The notes under the pieces are model-generated. The model searched no databases. It saw only the letters and a program-made list of their open reading frames with translations, and was not told the DNA's origin. From Myxococcus hansupus (GTDB lineage: Bacteria; Myxococcota; Myxococcia; Myxococcales; Myxococcaceae): 64,000 nt of DNA. Each line of letters starts with the position of its first letter. Position 1 is the stretch's first letter. A program made the translations under genes and the position numbers. Location: NCBI RefSeq assembly GCF_000280925.3, contig NZ_CP012109.1, positions 2,996,501 through 3,060,500 on the forward strand, in the 5' to 3' direction. Positions 25,652 through 35,900 of the stretch are shown piece after piece.

Positions 25652-27397
25652 TCACTCCGGCCAGCGCTGGAGGCTGCCGTCCTGGTACTTCGCCTTGCAC
25701 GCGCGCCGTTGGACCTTGCCGCTGGACGTCTTGAGGACCTCGCCCTGCTGGAGGAGGACGACCTCGCTCACGTCCACGGAGTGCCCCGCGGCCACGGCCT
25801 GGCGAATCTTCTTCTGAAGCTGGGCTGGGGCCACGGTGTTCGGCGTCTCGCCGCTCTCCGATGCCGAGTAGCGCGAGCTGACCTCGAGCAGGACAACCAG
25901 CCGCTCGCCTTCGGGGTGGTCCACGGAGAACGCCACGGAGCAGCCAGGACGGAGCGCCTCGTGCTGACTCTCGGCGGTCAGCTCGAGGTCCTGCGGGTAG
26001 TGGTTGCGGCCGTCGACGATGATGAGGTCCTTGATGCGGCCCGTGACGTACACCTCGCCGTCCACCATGAAGCCCAGGTCGCCGGTGCGCAGGAAGGGGC
26101 CTTCCTCGCTGCCCTGGATGCGGGCCTGGAAGGTCTCCGCGTTCGATTCCTCGCGGCCCCAGTAGCCATGGGTGACGTGGGGGCCGGCGGTCCAGATTTC
26201 GCCCACCTCGCCCGGCGCGCACGCCACCAGCGTGTCCGGCTTCACGATGCGGATGAGGCTGTCTCCCCAGCTTCGCCCGGAGCTCGCGAGCGTCCGCGCG
26301 TGGGGGCCCGGCTGAGTCGGCACGGCGCGGTTCTGCTCGAGGGTCGTCGCCTCCACGGTGAGGGTGCGCGGCAGGTCCGAGACGACGCCACCCGAGACGA
26401 ACAGCGTCGCCTCCGCCAGACCGAAGCAGGGATAGAAGGCCTCCGGCCGGAAGCCCGCGGGGGCGAAGGTCTTCGCGAACTGCTCCATCGTGTCCGCGCG
26501 CACGGGCTCGGCGCCATTGAACGCGACGCGCCACGAGCTCAGGTCCAGCGACGCGAGCTGCTCGGGCTTCACCTTCCGCGTGCAGAGCGCGTAGCCGAAG
26601 TTGGGCCCGCCGCTCGTGGATACGCGGTACTTCGTGATGGCGGACAGCCAACGGATGGGGCGTTGCAGGAAGGCCCACGGCGACATCACGACGGCGTGGG
26701 AGCCCAGGTACATGGACTGGAGCACGATGCCGATGAGCCCCATGTCATGGTAGAGCGGCAGCCAGCCACAGACGGTGGTCTCTTCGGAGTGGCTGAAGCC
26801 TTGCTGAATCATCCCCTCGTTGGACATGAGGTTCCGGTGCAGCACCATGACGCCCTTGGGCGTCGAGGTGGAGCCCGACGTGTACTGGAGGAAGGCGAGT
26901 GAATCACCGGTGATGGCGGGGCGCTTCCAGCCGTCCTCCAGGCCCTCCTCCAGCGCGTCCGTGGCAATCCAGCGGATGTCCTTCAGCACGGGATAGGCCT
27001 CGGCCATGGCCTGGACGCTCTCCAGGATTTCGCGCGTGGTGAGCGCGAAACGCGGCTTCGCGTCCTGGAGGATGGCGAGGATGCGGTTGACGGCCTGGAG
27101 CTGCGTGGGGGGATAGGCGGGCACCGCGGTGACGCCCGCGTACAGGCTGCCGTAGAACGCGGCGATGTAATCCAGTCCGGGCGGGTAGAGCAGCAGGGCC
27201 CGTTCTCCGGCGCCCTTGTGCTCCTGGAGCGCGGCACCGATGGCGCGGGCGCGGCGATCCATCTCGCCATAGGTCCAGACGGTCTCCTGATTCTCTCCGT
27301 CCTCGAGGAAGGTGTACGCGCGGGCCTCGGTCTGGTTCGAGGCACGCCAGCGCAGCACGTCGGTCAGGGTCTGCAAGGAACGGCTGGGACTCGGCAC
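25652..27397 (-). CDS. Fatty-acyl-AMP ligase (lipopeptide starter)
   Basis: This 581-residue member of the ANL superfamily activates a fatty acid as acyl-AMP and passes it to an acyl carrier protein. It has FLQYTSGSTSTPKGVM (motif A3), the FAAL-typical WLPLYHDMGLIG, GGPNFGYALC, FNGAEPVR, FLRTGDLGFM and a C-terminal domain with GKVQRR. The GTG at 27397 has AGGAG upstream and gives the family's usual length. It is the last gene of the lipopeptide operon. It probably loads the N-terminal carrier domain of the PKS/NRPS hybrid, a job done in iturin synthetases by a fused ligase. Confidence 0.88.
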   Translation of the reverse strand: MPSPSRSLQTLTDVLRWRASNQTEARAYTFLEDGENQETVWTYGEMDRRARAIGAALQEHKGAGERALLLYPPGLDYIAAFYGSLYAGVTAVPAYPPTQLQAVNRILAILQDAKPRFALTTREILESVQAMAEAYPVLKDIRWIATDALEEGLEDGWKRPAITGDSLAFLQYTSGSTSTPKGVMVLHRNLMSNEGMIQQGFSHSEETTVCGWLPLYHDMGLIGIVLQSMYLGSHAVVMSPWAFLQRPIRWLSAITKYRVSTSGGPNFGYALCTRKVKPEQLASLDLSSWRVAFNGAEPVRADTMEQFAKTFAPAGFRPEAFYPCFGLAEATLFVSGGVVSDLPRTLTVEATTLEQNRAVPTQPGPHARTLASSGRSWGDSLIRIVKPDTLVACAPGEVGEIWTAGPHVTHGYWGREESNAETFQARIQGSEEGPFLRTGDLGFMVDGEVYVTGRIKDLIIVDGRNHYPQDLELTAESQHEALRPGCSVAFSVDHPEGERLVVLLEVSSRYSASESGETPNTVAPAQLQKKIRQAVAAGHSVDVSEVVLLQQGEVLKTSSGKVQRRACKAKYQDGSLQRWPE

Positions 27398-27438
27398 GGC
27401 GGGTCTCCTGGGGGTGTCTTGTCGAAAGGGATGGGACT

Positions 27439-28766
27439 TCAGGGGCTCACCGCGGGCTCGGCGGAAGGCGCCTCCTGCGGCTGGGCCTCCAGCTCGCGCA
27501 GTGGGCGGTAGAGCGTGGACAGCAGCGTCACGAGGAGCGTCAGGGCTCCCGCGATGAAGAACATCAACGCGATGCCTCGGCCCGGTCCTTCTCCGAGGAA
27601 TGCGCCCAGCAGGGGAACCAGCGCGCCGCCAGTGGCCATGGCCGGCTCGAAGACGTGGTCCGCGAGCGGGCCGGCGACGGTGTACGCCAGCGGCAACATG
27701 GCGCCGGTGATGGTGCTGGTGACGGCGAAGACGCGGCCTCGCATCGCCAGTGGCACGGTGCGCTGGAGGATGGCCTGGCTGGAGCCGTTGATGATGGGCA
27801 GGCCGAAGAAGAACGCGAAGGCGACGCAGGCCAGGACGGGGATGGACATGGCCAGCCCGACGCAGATGAGCGCGAGGCCGCAGGTGAACTGGAAGCCGAG
27901 CACGCCGTGTACCAGCCGCTTGGGACCGCCCCACGCGCTGATGACCAGACTGCCCGCCAGCATGCCCAGGCCGCCCGCCGTGGTGAGCGCCCCCAGCGTC
28001 CGGACGTCCGCGAAGGAGAGGACGAGCGGCGTGACGAGGACCTCGACGGTGCCGGTGATGAAGTTGCTGGCCGCGAGGAAGCCGATGAGCGCCAGCAGCC
28101 CCGGCGTGGTGCGCAGGTACACGCCGCCCTCGCGGATGGACTCCAGCAGTGACGGCCGCTCCTCGCTCGACGAGGACACGAGGTGCTCCCGGGGATGCGC
28201 GCCAACAGCAGCGGCAGCGTGCCGAGCGCGAGGGTGGTCGCGTCGATGATGAGGATGCCCTTGAGCTCGATGAACTCCATCAGCGTGGCGCTCAGCATGG
28301 GGGCCATGAGCTGGGAGAACGCGAGCCCGACCTGCACGAGCCCATTGGCCCGTCCCAGGTGCTGCGGCGGCACCGCCGTGGAGACGAGCACGCTGAAGGC
28401 GGGGTGCTGGAACGCGCTGGCCGCGGACACCACGGCTGTCGTGATGTAGGCATGCCACGGTTGGAGCAGGCCGTTGAACAGGAGCAGGGCCAGCACGAGG
28501 CTCGACATGCCCGCGGCCACGTCACTGAGCACCAGCACCCAGCGGCGGTTCCACCGGTCCACGAGCGCCCCGGCCACGGGGCCAAGCAGGATGCCCGGCA
28601 GCGTCGCGGCCAGCATGACCAGCGCGTATTGCGTCACGTCGCCCGTCGTCTTGTACGTCCAGACGCCGAGCGCGAAGCTCGTCAGCCCCGAACCCAGCAA
28701 GGACAGCACCTGTCCCAGCCAGATGGAGATGGCGGTCTTCACGGGAAAGGGAGGCGCCGCCGTCAT
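27439..28766 (-). CDS. MFS exporter of the lipopeptide cluster, interrupted by one frameshift
   Basis: The gene starts at an ATG that overlaps the stop of the thioesterase module (ATGA). It reads as an MFS transporter (MTAAPPFPVKTAISIWLGQVL, then LVDRWNRRWVLVLSD) to about 28195. There the frame breaks in ATCCCCGGGAG and continues one frame over (HLVSSSSEERPSLLESI...). One added base in the C or G run restores a single protein of about 442 residues with 10-12 helices, ending near 27439. It resembles the drug-efflux-like MFS proteins often found inside NRPS clusters and probably exports the product. The break is either a sequence error or a recent mutation. Confidence 0.75.
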
Positions 28767-31700
28767 CGCGTGCTCCCGGCGCGCAGCAGGCCCTGGCGCA
28801 CGCACTCGGCCAGCACCTGGACGTGGGGCGCGGCCATCATCGTCATGTGGTCTCCGGGCACCGTCACGGGCGTGACGGACGCGGAGGCGTGGCGGCCCCA
28901 GCCCCACGTTGGGTCATCCGCGAAGGCCTCGGGGACGATGCCGTCCTCCTCGTGCCGCTCCTGCGCGCGGAAGAGCGCGACGGGCACGGGCACGGTGTCC
29001 CGAGGGATGTAATCAATCTGGTACGCGGCCTTGTAGACCTCGATGAACCCGTGGACCTGTTGGCTGTCCGAGCCCTCGGGCAACAGGCCCGACTGGACCA
29101 GTCGGTGCGTCAGGAGCTCGCGGCGCGCTTCCGGCGGCAGGGGCCGGAGCACCTCGGCGGAGATGCCCAAGTCCACGCCGTAGAGGCGGCCCGCCGTGCT
29201 GGCGACGGACGCCATCCAGTCCGCGTCATCGAGCGGCGGCGCTTCCCCCGCATCCTCCGAGAGCATCGGGACCGTGGTGTTGAGGATGCCCAGGAAGGCG
29301 ACGTCCTCGCCCTTCTTTCGGAGCTGCTGCGCCATCTCGAACGCGACCCAGCTTCCGAACGAGTGGCCCAGCAGGTGATAAGGCCCCTGGGGCTGCGCCT
29401 GCTGAAGCGCTTCGACGTAGCACGACGCCATCTCCTCCACGGAGCGGTGCGGCGCTTCTCGGCCATCCAGTCCGCGGGCCTGGAAGGCAAACACGGGCAG
29501 GGTGGGGCCCAGGGACTGCGCCAGCTCGCGCAGGTACACGGCGTTGCCACCGGCACCGGGGACGCAGAACAGCGCGGGGCGGTGTGCTCCCGCCTGCAAC
29601 GTCACCAGCGGCGACCACGGGCGCGGCGCGGACTCCTCGGACAGGGCCTTGGCGAGCTGCTCCAGCGCCGGGTTCTGGAACAGGACGGACAGCGGGAGCG
29701 AACGGCCGAACTGTTCGCGAATCCGCACCATCAGCCGGACCGCCAGCAGGGAGTGGCCGCCCTGGTCGAAGAAGTTGTCATGCGCGCCAATGGGGCGCAC
29801 CGCGAGCAGCTCTTCCCAGAGGGCCGCGAGCCGTGCCTCCACGTCGCCGCGCGGAGCGACGAAGCCTTCCTGGGCCTCGCGGCGGACGCTCTCGGGGGCG
29901 GGCAGGGCCTTGCGGTCCACCTTGCCGTTGGGCGTGAGCGGGAAGGCGGCCAGGATGACGAAGGCCGCGGGCACCATGTACGGCGGCAGGTGCTTCTTCA
30001 GGTGCTGACGCAAGTCATCGGCCGAGGCCACATCCGGCGCGGTGAGCGTGAGATAGGCCACGAGCTGTTTGTTGCCAGCGTCCTCGTGGACGAGCAGCTC
30101 CACGGCCTGGACCGCCGCGTGCTCCAGCAGCTTCGCCTTGATTTCATCCAGCTCGATGCGGTGGCCGCGAATCTTCACCTGCGTGTCGTTGCGGCCGATG
30201 AAGGCGAGGGTGCCATCCTCCGTGTAACGGGCCAGGTCGCCCGTGCGGTACATGCGCGCGCCGGGCGTGGCGCTGAACGGGTTGGGGACGAAGCGCTCCG
30301 CGGTCAGGTTCGCCTGCCCCCAGTAGCCGCGCGCCACGCCTTCACCGCCCACGAACAGCTCACCCGGAATGCCGATGGGCACCGGTTGCATCGTGCTGTC
30401 CAACAGATACATCCGCGAGTTGGCGAAGGGCCGGCCAATGGGGACGATCTGCTCGCTGGGCGTGGGCTCGGGCTGCTCGAAGTACGTGCTGTCGATGGTG
30501 GCTTCGCTCAGGCCGTAGGAACTCACCAGCCGCGTCTCGGCGCCGCACAGGCCGCGGAGCTGGTGGTACTCGCGCATGTCCCAGGTGTCCGAGCCGACGA
30601 TGAGCAGGCGCATGAAGTCCAGCCGGAGCCCGCGCTCCTGGCAGTGCCCCATCAGCAGGCGCACCACGGCGGGGACGAACTCGCCGCTGTCCACCTGCTC
30701 TCGCTGCATCAACGCGTAGAGCCGCTCGGGTTCGAGCAGCCAGTCGCGCGGGCAGAGGACCAGCGTCTTGCCGGAGCCGAGCGCCCGGGCCAGGTCGCCG
30801 GAGAAGACGTCGAACGAGAAGCTCGCCATCTGGAGATGGGCGCGCAGCTCGGGGAGCCGGTAGTCCCGTTCCCAGGCGAGATAGGCGTTGGTGAGGCTCC
30901 GGTGCGAAATCATCACGCCCTTGGGCCGACCCGTGGAGCCCGAGGTGTAGACGACGTAGGCGAGGTGCTCGGGGCCCGCGCCGCCCGGGGGCGGCGTCGT
31001 GGGGTGGGCGGAGATGGCCTCCGCGTCCGTGTCGATGCTCACCACGGGCGGCAGTGTCGCGGACAGGAGGGACACCAGTCCCTGGCGCGTGACGAGCACC
31101 GCGGGCCTGCTGTCGGCGAGCATCAGCGCCGTGCGCTCGGGTGGATAGGACGGGTCCAGCGGCACGTAGGCGCCGCCCGCCTTGAGCACGGCGAGCACGG
31201 CGACGACCATGTCCACGGAGCGGTCCAGGAAGACGCCGGTGATTCGCTCCGGGCCCACGCCCACGGTGCGCAGGTGGTGGGCGAGCTGGTTCGCCCGCGC
31301 GTTCAGCTCCGCGTAGGTGAGGCGCCGCTCGGGGTCGGTGACGGCGATGGCGTCGGGCGTCCGCGCCGCGTGCGCCTCGATGAGGTGGTGGAGGCAGGTG
31401 CCGGGCGGCACGTCGAGCCGGGCCTGGTTCCACGTCTCCAGGATGCGCCGGCGCTCGTCCACCGGGAGCAGCCGCAGGTCGAGCAGGCGCTGACCGGGGT
31501 CGGCGGCGATGCTCGCGAGCAGCGTCTGGAAGTGGGCGACCATCCGGTCGACGGTGGAGGCGTCGAAGAGGTCCCGGTTGTACTCCCAGATGCCTTGCAG
31601 GCCGCCGGCCTCCTCGGAGAACCACAGCGTCAGGTCGAACTGGGCGAAGGCCTCGCCTGCGACGCTGAAGGACTCCATCCGCAGCGCGCCCAGCTCCGCG

Positions 31701-32923
31701 GGGGGCGTGGGCGTATTCTGGAGGACCAGCATCACCTGGAAGAAGGGAGACTGGCTGGTGTCCCGAGACGGCGCGAGCTCCTCCAGCAGCTTCTCGAAGG
31801 GGATGTCCTGATGGGCGTAGGCGCCCAGCGTCACGTCCACCACGCGCCGCAGCAGCTCGCGGAAGCTCGGGTTGCCTTCGAGCCCCGTGCGCATGACGAG
31901 CGTGTTGAGGAAGAAGCCGATGAGGGGCTCCACCTCGGTCCGGTTCCGGTTCGCGATGTACGTGCCCACGCTGATGCGCGGCTCACGCGTGTAGCGGTGG
32001 AGCAGCGCCTGGAGCGCCGCCAGCAGCACCATGAAGAGCGAGGCCTTCTCCTGCGCACCCAGCGTCCGGAGTGCGTGGGCCACCGCCGGGTCCACCTGGA
32101 AGGCGCGCTTGCCGCCCGCATACGTGCGCACGCGAGGCCGCGCCCGGTCCGTGGGCAGCTTGAGCGCGCTGTCGCTGCCTTCGAGCTGGCGGCGCCAGTA
32201 GTCGAGCTGCGAGGTGAGCACCTCGCCCTGCATCCACTGGTTCTGCCACGCGGCGAAGTCGGCGTACTGGAGGGGCAGCTCCGGCAGGGGTGACGCCTGC
32301 TCCTGCGCGAAGGCGCCGTAGAGCGCTGTCAGCTCCTGCACGAAGATGCCGGTGGACCAGCCGTCCGAGACGATGTGGTGCACCACCAGCAGGAGGACGT
32401 GGTCCTCCTCGCCCATGCGGACCAGCCGCGCATGCAGCAGCGGCCCGGCGGCGAGGTCGAACGACGTTCCCGCGAGCTGAAGCGCCAGCTCCTGACAGAG
32501 GGGCTCGCGCTTCGACGTGGGCAGGTAGCTCAGGTCCAGCATGCCCAGGGCGAGCTTCAGCTCCGGGAGGATGCGCTGCCGGGGCTCTCCGTCCTCCGCG
32601 ACGAAGGTCGTCCGCAGCACCTCGTGGCGCCGGATGACCTCGTTCAGCGCCCGCTCCAGGGCGGTGACGTGGAGCGGGCCGGCGAGGCGCACGAACTCGG
32701 GGATGTTGTAGGCGGGGGTTCCTGGCTCGAACTGGTCCAGGAACCAGAGCCGGCGCTGCGGGAAGGAGAGCGGCAGCGGCTGCTCACGCGAGACGCGTGG
32801 GATGACGGGCGTGCGGGCCTCCTCCTTCGGCGCGGCGACCACGTTCTGCTGCCGCAGCTTCTTGAGCACGGCCTCGCGCTTCTCCGGAGAGAGGCCGGCG
32901 AGCTTCTTCATCAGCTCACTCAT
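28763..32923 (-). CDS. NRPS C-A-T-TE, final module
   Basis: This 1386-residue protein adds the last residue and releases the product. A short N-terminal docking-type helix (MSELMKKLAGLSPEKREAVL) is followed by an LCL-type condensation domain (about 45-480; HHIVSDGWS). The adenylation domain (about 500-990) has SFDVFSGDL, VDSGEFVPAV and SSYGLSEATID; by eye its code is D-V-G-E-L-V-S-I-D-K, close to ornithine/lysine-type codes. A carrier (DQGGHSLL, about 1030-1100) and a type I thioesterase (GHSFGSW, about 1125-1380) follow. The start overlaps the preceding synthetase by eight bases. Whether release is by hydrolysis or ring closure is not shown. Confidence 0.92.
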   Translation of the reverse strand: MSELMKKLAGLSPEKREAVLKKLRQQNVVAAPKEEARTPVIPRVSREQPLPLSFPQRRLWFLDQFEPGTPAYNIPEFVRLAGPLHVTALERALNEVIRRHEVLRTTFVAEDGEPRQRILPELKLALGMLDLSYLPTSKREPLCQELALQLAGTSFDLAAGPLLHARLVRMGEEDHVLLLVVHHIVSDGWSTGIFVQELTALYGAFAQEQASPLPELPLQYADFAAWQNQWMQGEVLTSQLDYWRRQLEGSDSALKLPTDRARPRVRTYAGGKRAFQVDPAVAHALRTLGAQEKASLFMVLLAALQALLHRYTREPRISVGTYIANRNRTEVEPLIGFFLNTLVMRTGLEGNPSFRELLRRVVDVTLGAYAHQDIPFEKLLEELAPSRDTSQSPFFQVMLVLQNTPTPPAELGALRMESFSVAGEAFAQFDLTLWFSEEAGGLQGIWEYNRDLFDASTVDRMVAHFQTLLASIAADPGQRLLDLRLLPVDERRRILETWNQARLDVPPGTCLHHLIEAHAARTPDAIAVTDPERRLTYAELNARANQLAHHLRTVGVGPERITGVFLDRSVDMVVAVLAVLKAGGAYVPLDPSYPPERTALMLADSRPAVLVTRQGLVSLLSATLPPVVSIDTDAEAISAHPTTPPPGGAGPEHLAYVVYTSGSTGRPKGVMISHRSLTNAYLAWERDYRLPELRAHLQMASFSFDVFSGDLARALGSGKTLVLCPRDWLLEPERLYALMQREQVDSGEFVPAVVRLLMGHCQERGLRLDFMRLLIVGSDTWDMREYHQLRGLCGAETRLVSSYGLSEATIDSTYFEQPEPTPSEQIVPIGRPFANSRMYLLDSTMQPVPIGIPGELFVGGEGVARGYWGQANLTAERFVPNPFSATPGARMYRTGDLARYTEDGTLAFIGRNDTQVKIRGHRIELDEIKAKLLEHAAVQAVELLVHEDAGNKQLVAYLTLTAPDVASADDLRQHLKKHLPPYMVPAAFVILAAFPLTPNGKVDRKALPAPESVRREAQEGFVAPRGDVEARLAALWEELLAVRPIGAHDNFFDQGGHSLLAVRLMVRIREQFGRSLPLSVLFQNPALEQLAKALSEESAPRPWSPLVTLQAGAHRPALFCVPGAGGNAVYLRELAQSLGPTLPVFAFQARGLDGREAPHRSVEEMASCYVEALQQAQPQGPYHLLGHSFGSWVAFEMAQQLRKKGEDVAFLGILNTTVPMLSEDAGEAPPLDDADWMASVASTAGRLYGVDLGISAEVLRPLPPEARRELLTHRLVQSGLLPEGSDSQQVHGFIEVYKAAYQIDYIPRDTVPVPVALFRAQERHEEDGIVPEAFADDPTWGWGRHASASVTPVTVPGDHMTMMAAPHVQVLAECVRQGLLRAGSTR

Positions 32924-35900
32924 TCGACCCCTCCAGCAGCTTCTCCAGGTCCTCGTCCGACAGGTCGCCGACTTCTTCCATGGCGGAGGCCAGCGCGGCT
33001 TCGTCCACGTTCTCCAACTGCGCCAGCACCACCTGCTCCGCGAGCCCCGCGATGGTGGCCTGCTCGAACAGGACGCGCAGCGGGAGCTTCACCCCGAACA
33101 TCGCGTTGGTGCGCGAGATGATCTGCGTGGCCAGCAGGGAGTGCCCGCCCACGTCGAAGAAGTCATCCGTGACGCCCAGGGACGTCTGGCCCAGCACGTT
33201 CTTCCAGAGGTCCAGCAGGCTGGCCTCCGTCTCCGAGCGAGGCTCGACCAGCCGCTGCTCGCCCGTGCGCTGCGCCGCGTCCGGCGCCGGGAAGGCCTTG
33301 CGGTCCACCTTGCCGTTCGGGCTCAGCGGAATGGCCTCCAGCCGGACGAAGACGGCGGGCACCATGTAGTCGGGGAGCCGCTCTCTCAGGTGGTCGCGGA
33401 GCACCGCCGTGTCGCCGATGTCCGGGCCCACCACGTAGGCGACGAGCCGGCGGGGCGCTCCCGGGTCCTCGCGCAGCAACACCACCGCGCCCTGGACGGA
33501 CGGGTGCTTGCCCAGCGCGGATTCGATTTCGCCCAGCTCCACGCGGAAGCCGCGCAGCTTCACCTGCGTGTCCGCGCGGCCGAGGAACTCCAGGTCCCCG
33601 CTGAGCAGATAACGCGCGCGGTCTCCCGTGCGGTAGAGGCGCGCGCCGGGCTCGGTGGAGAACGGGTCGGGCACGAAGCGCTCCGCCGTCAGGTCCGGGC
33701 GGTTGCAATAGCCGCGCGCCACGCCCAGGCCGCCGATGAAGAGCTCACCCGCGATGCCCGCCGGCACCGGCTGCCCATGCGCGTCCAGCACATGGAGCCG
33801 GTTGTTGGCGAAGGGCCGGCCAATGGGGACCAACTGCGTGTCGCCCGGGCCCAGCTCGCCGCTTTCGAACCACGTGCTGTCGATGGTGGCTTCGCTGACG
33901 CCGTACGAGTTGATGAGCCGGGTGTCGTCACCAATGACGGCCTGGAGCCGGTGGTACTCATTCACGTACCAGGCGTCGGAGCCGGCCACGAGGACGCGCA
34001 TGAAGTCCAGCGACTGGCCCGTCTCCTCCAGATGCTGGAGCAGGCCGCGAAGCACCGCGGGGACGAACTCGGCGCAGTCCACGCGCTCCTCGCGCATCAG
34101 GGCGAGCAGCCTCGGCGGTTCGAGCAGCCACTCGCGCGGGCAGAGCACCAGCTTGCCGCCCGAGCAGAGCGCGCGGGACAGGTCGCCCGCGAACACGTCG
34201 AAGGAGAAGCTCGCCATCTGCAGGTGGCTCTGGCAGGCATCGCGCAGGCCGTAGCTTCGCGCCCAGCCCAGGTAGGCGTTGGACCAGCTCCGGTGGGAAA
34301 TCATCACGCCCTTGGGCGTCCCCGTGGAGCCGGAGGTGAAGACGACGTAGGCCAGCCCGTCGGGCGAGGCGAGCCGCGCCGGTGCCTGCGTGGGCAGCGC
34401 GGCGCGCGCTGGCGCCTCCGTGTCGAGCAGGTACAGCGCCACCTCGGGGTTGGCGAAGGTCTCCACCAGGGACTGCTGTGTGAGCAGCAGGGAAAGCCGA
34501 GCCTCGGTGGCCATGCGCGCCAGGCGCTCGGCGGGGTAGGTGGGGTCGAGCGGCACGTAGGCGCCCCCCGCCTTGAGGATGCCCAGCAGCGCCACCAGCA
34601 GCTCGGGCGTCCGTTCCAGGCACACGCCCACCAGCAGCTCGGGGCCGATGCCTCGCTCGCGCAGGTGGTGCGCGAGCTGGTTCGCCCGTGCGTCGAGCTG
34701 CGCGTAGGTGAGCGAGCCCGCCTCGGGAGCGGTGACGGCCACCGCGTCGGGTGTCCGCTTCGCCTGGGCCTCGAAGAGCTCGTGGAGGCAGGCGCCCTGC
34801 GCCGGAACGTGCGTGTCGTTCCAGTCGTACACGACTTCACGGCGGCCCTCCTGCGTGAGCAGGGACAGCTCCCACAGGTGCTTGTCCTCGGCGTCGAGGA
34901 TGCCCACGAGGACTGTCTGGAGCTGCTCCAGCAGCCGCTCCATCGCCTCCACGCCCAGGCGCGGGGACTCGAAGTCCAGGTTCAGCATCAACTGCTTGTC
35001 CGCGTGCGCGGAGAGCGTCAGCGGGTAGTTGGTGCGCTCCTGCGCGGTGACGTCGCGGACCTCCAGCACGCCCGCGCCTTGCCGCACGGAGTCCTCGACG
35101 GGGTAGTTCTCGAAGACGACGAGGCTCTCGAACAGCGGCGTGCCGCGCGGCACCGGGCTCCAGCCCTGGACCTTGACCAGCGGCGCGTACTCGAACGGAG
35201 CACGGTCCACCTGCCACGCCTGGAGCTCCTTCAGCCAGTCCACCACCTTGCGCTGGGCGGGCAGCGACACCCGGGCCGGCAGCGTGTTGATGAACAGGCC
35301 CACCATCTGCTCCACGCCGGGCAGCTCGGGCGGACGGCCGGCCACGGTGACGCCGAAGACGACGTCCTCCATGCCCGCGTGACGTCCGAGCACCAGCGCC
35401 CAGGCCGCCTGAACCAGCGTGCTGAGCGTCACCTGGTGTCGCCGCGTGAAGGCGCGGAGCTGCTCGGTGACCTCGGCGGAGAGGTGCACCTTGCGCTCGC
35501 CCATCACCTGCGCGGCGTTGCGCGCCTGGCCTCCCGTCTCACCGGGCAGCGGCGTGGGTTCACCGAAGCCCTGGAGGGCCTGCTTCCACCACGTCTCCGC
35601 CTGCGCGATGCCCCGGCCTTCGAGCCACGCGATGTAGTCGCGGAACACGGGCGGCGGCTCCAGGCGCAGCGGCTGCTTGCGCACCTGGGCGTCGTACATC
35701 GCCAGCATCTCGTTGAGGACGCGGCCCACGCTCCAGCCGTCGAGGAGCAGGTGGTGGAAGCTCCACACCACGCGCCACGTCTTCGCCCCCAGCCGCAGCA
35801 CGCCCACGCGCATCAGCGGCGCCTGCTTCAGGTCGAAGCCCTTCGCGCGGTCCGCGTCCATCCAGGCCGACAGGCGCGTTTGCTGTTCGGCCTCCGGCAG

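Noticed and set aside
27398-27934. Longer N-terminus for the fatty-acyl-AMP ligase
   Set aside because: The extra 179 codons overlap the MFS gene in another frame and have no family resemblance; the GTG at 27397 has AGGAG upstream.
28191-28194. Programmed frameshifting in the MFS gene
   Set aside because: There is no slippery heptamer followed by a structure, and a similar single-base loss in a G/C run occurs in the NRPS gene, so error or mutation is simpler.
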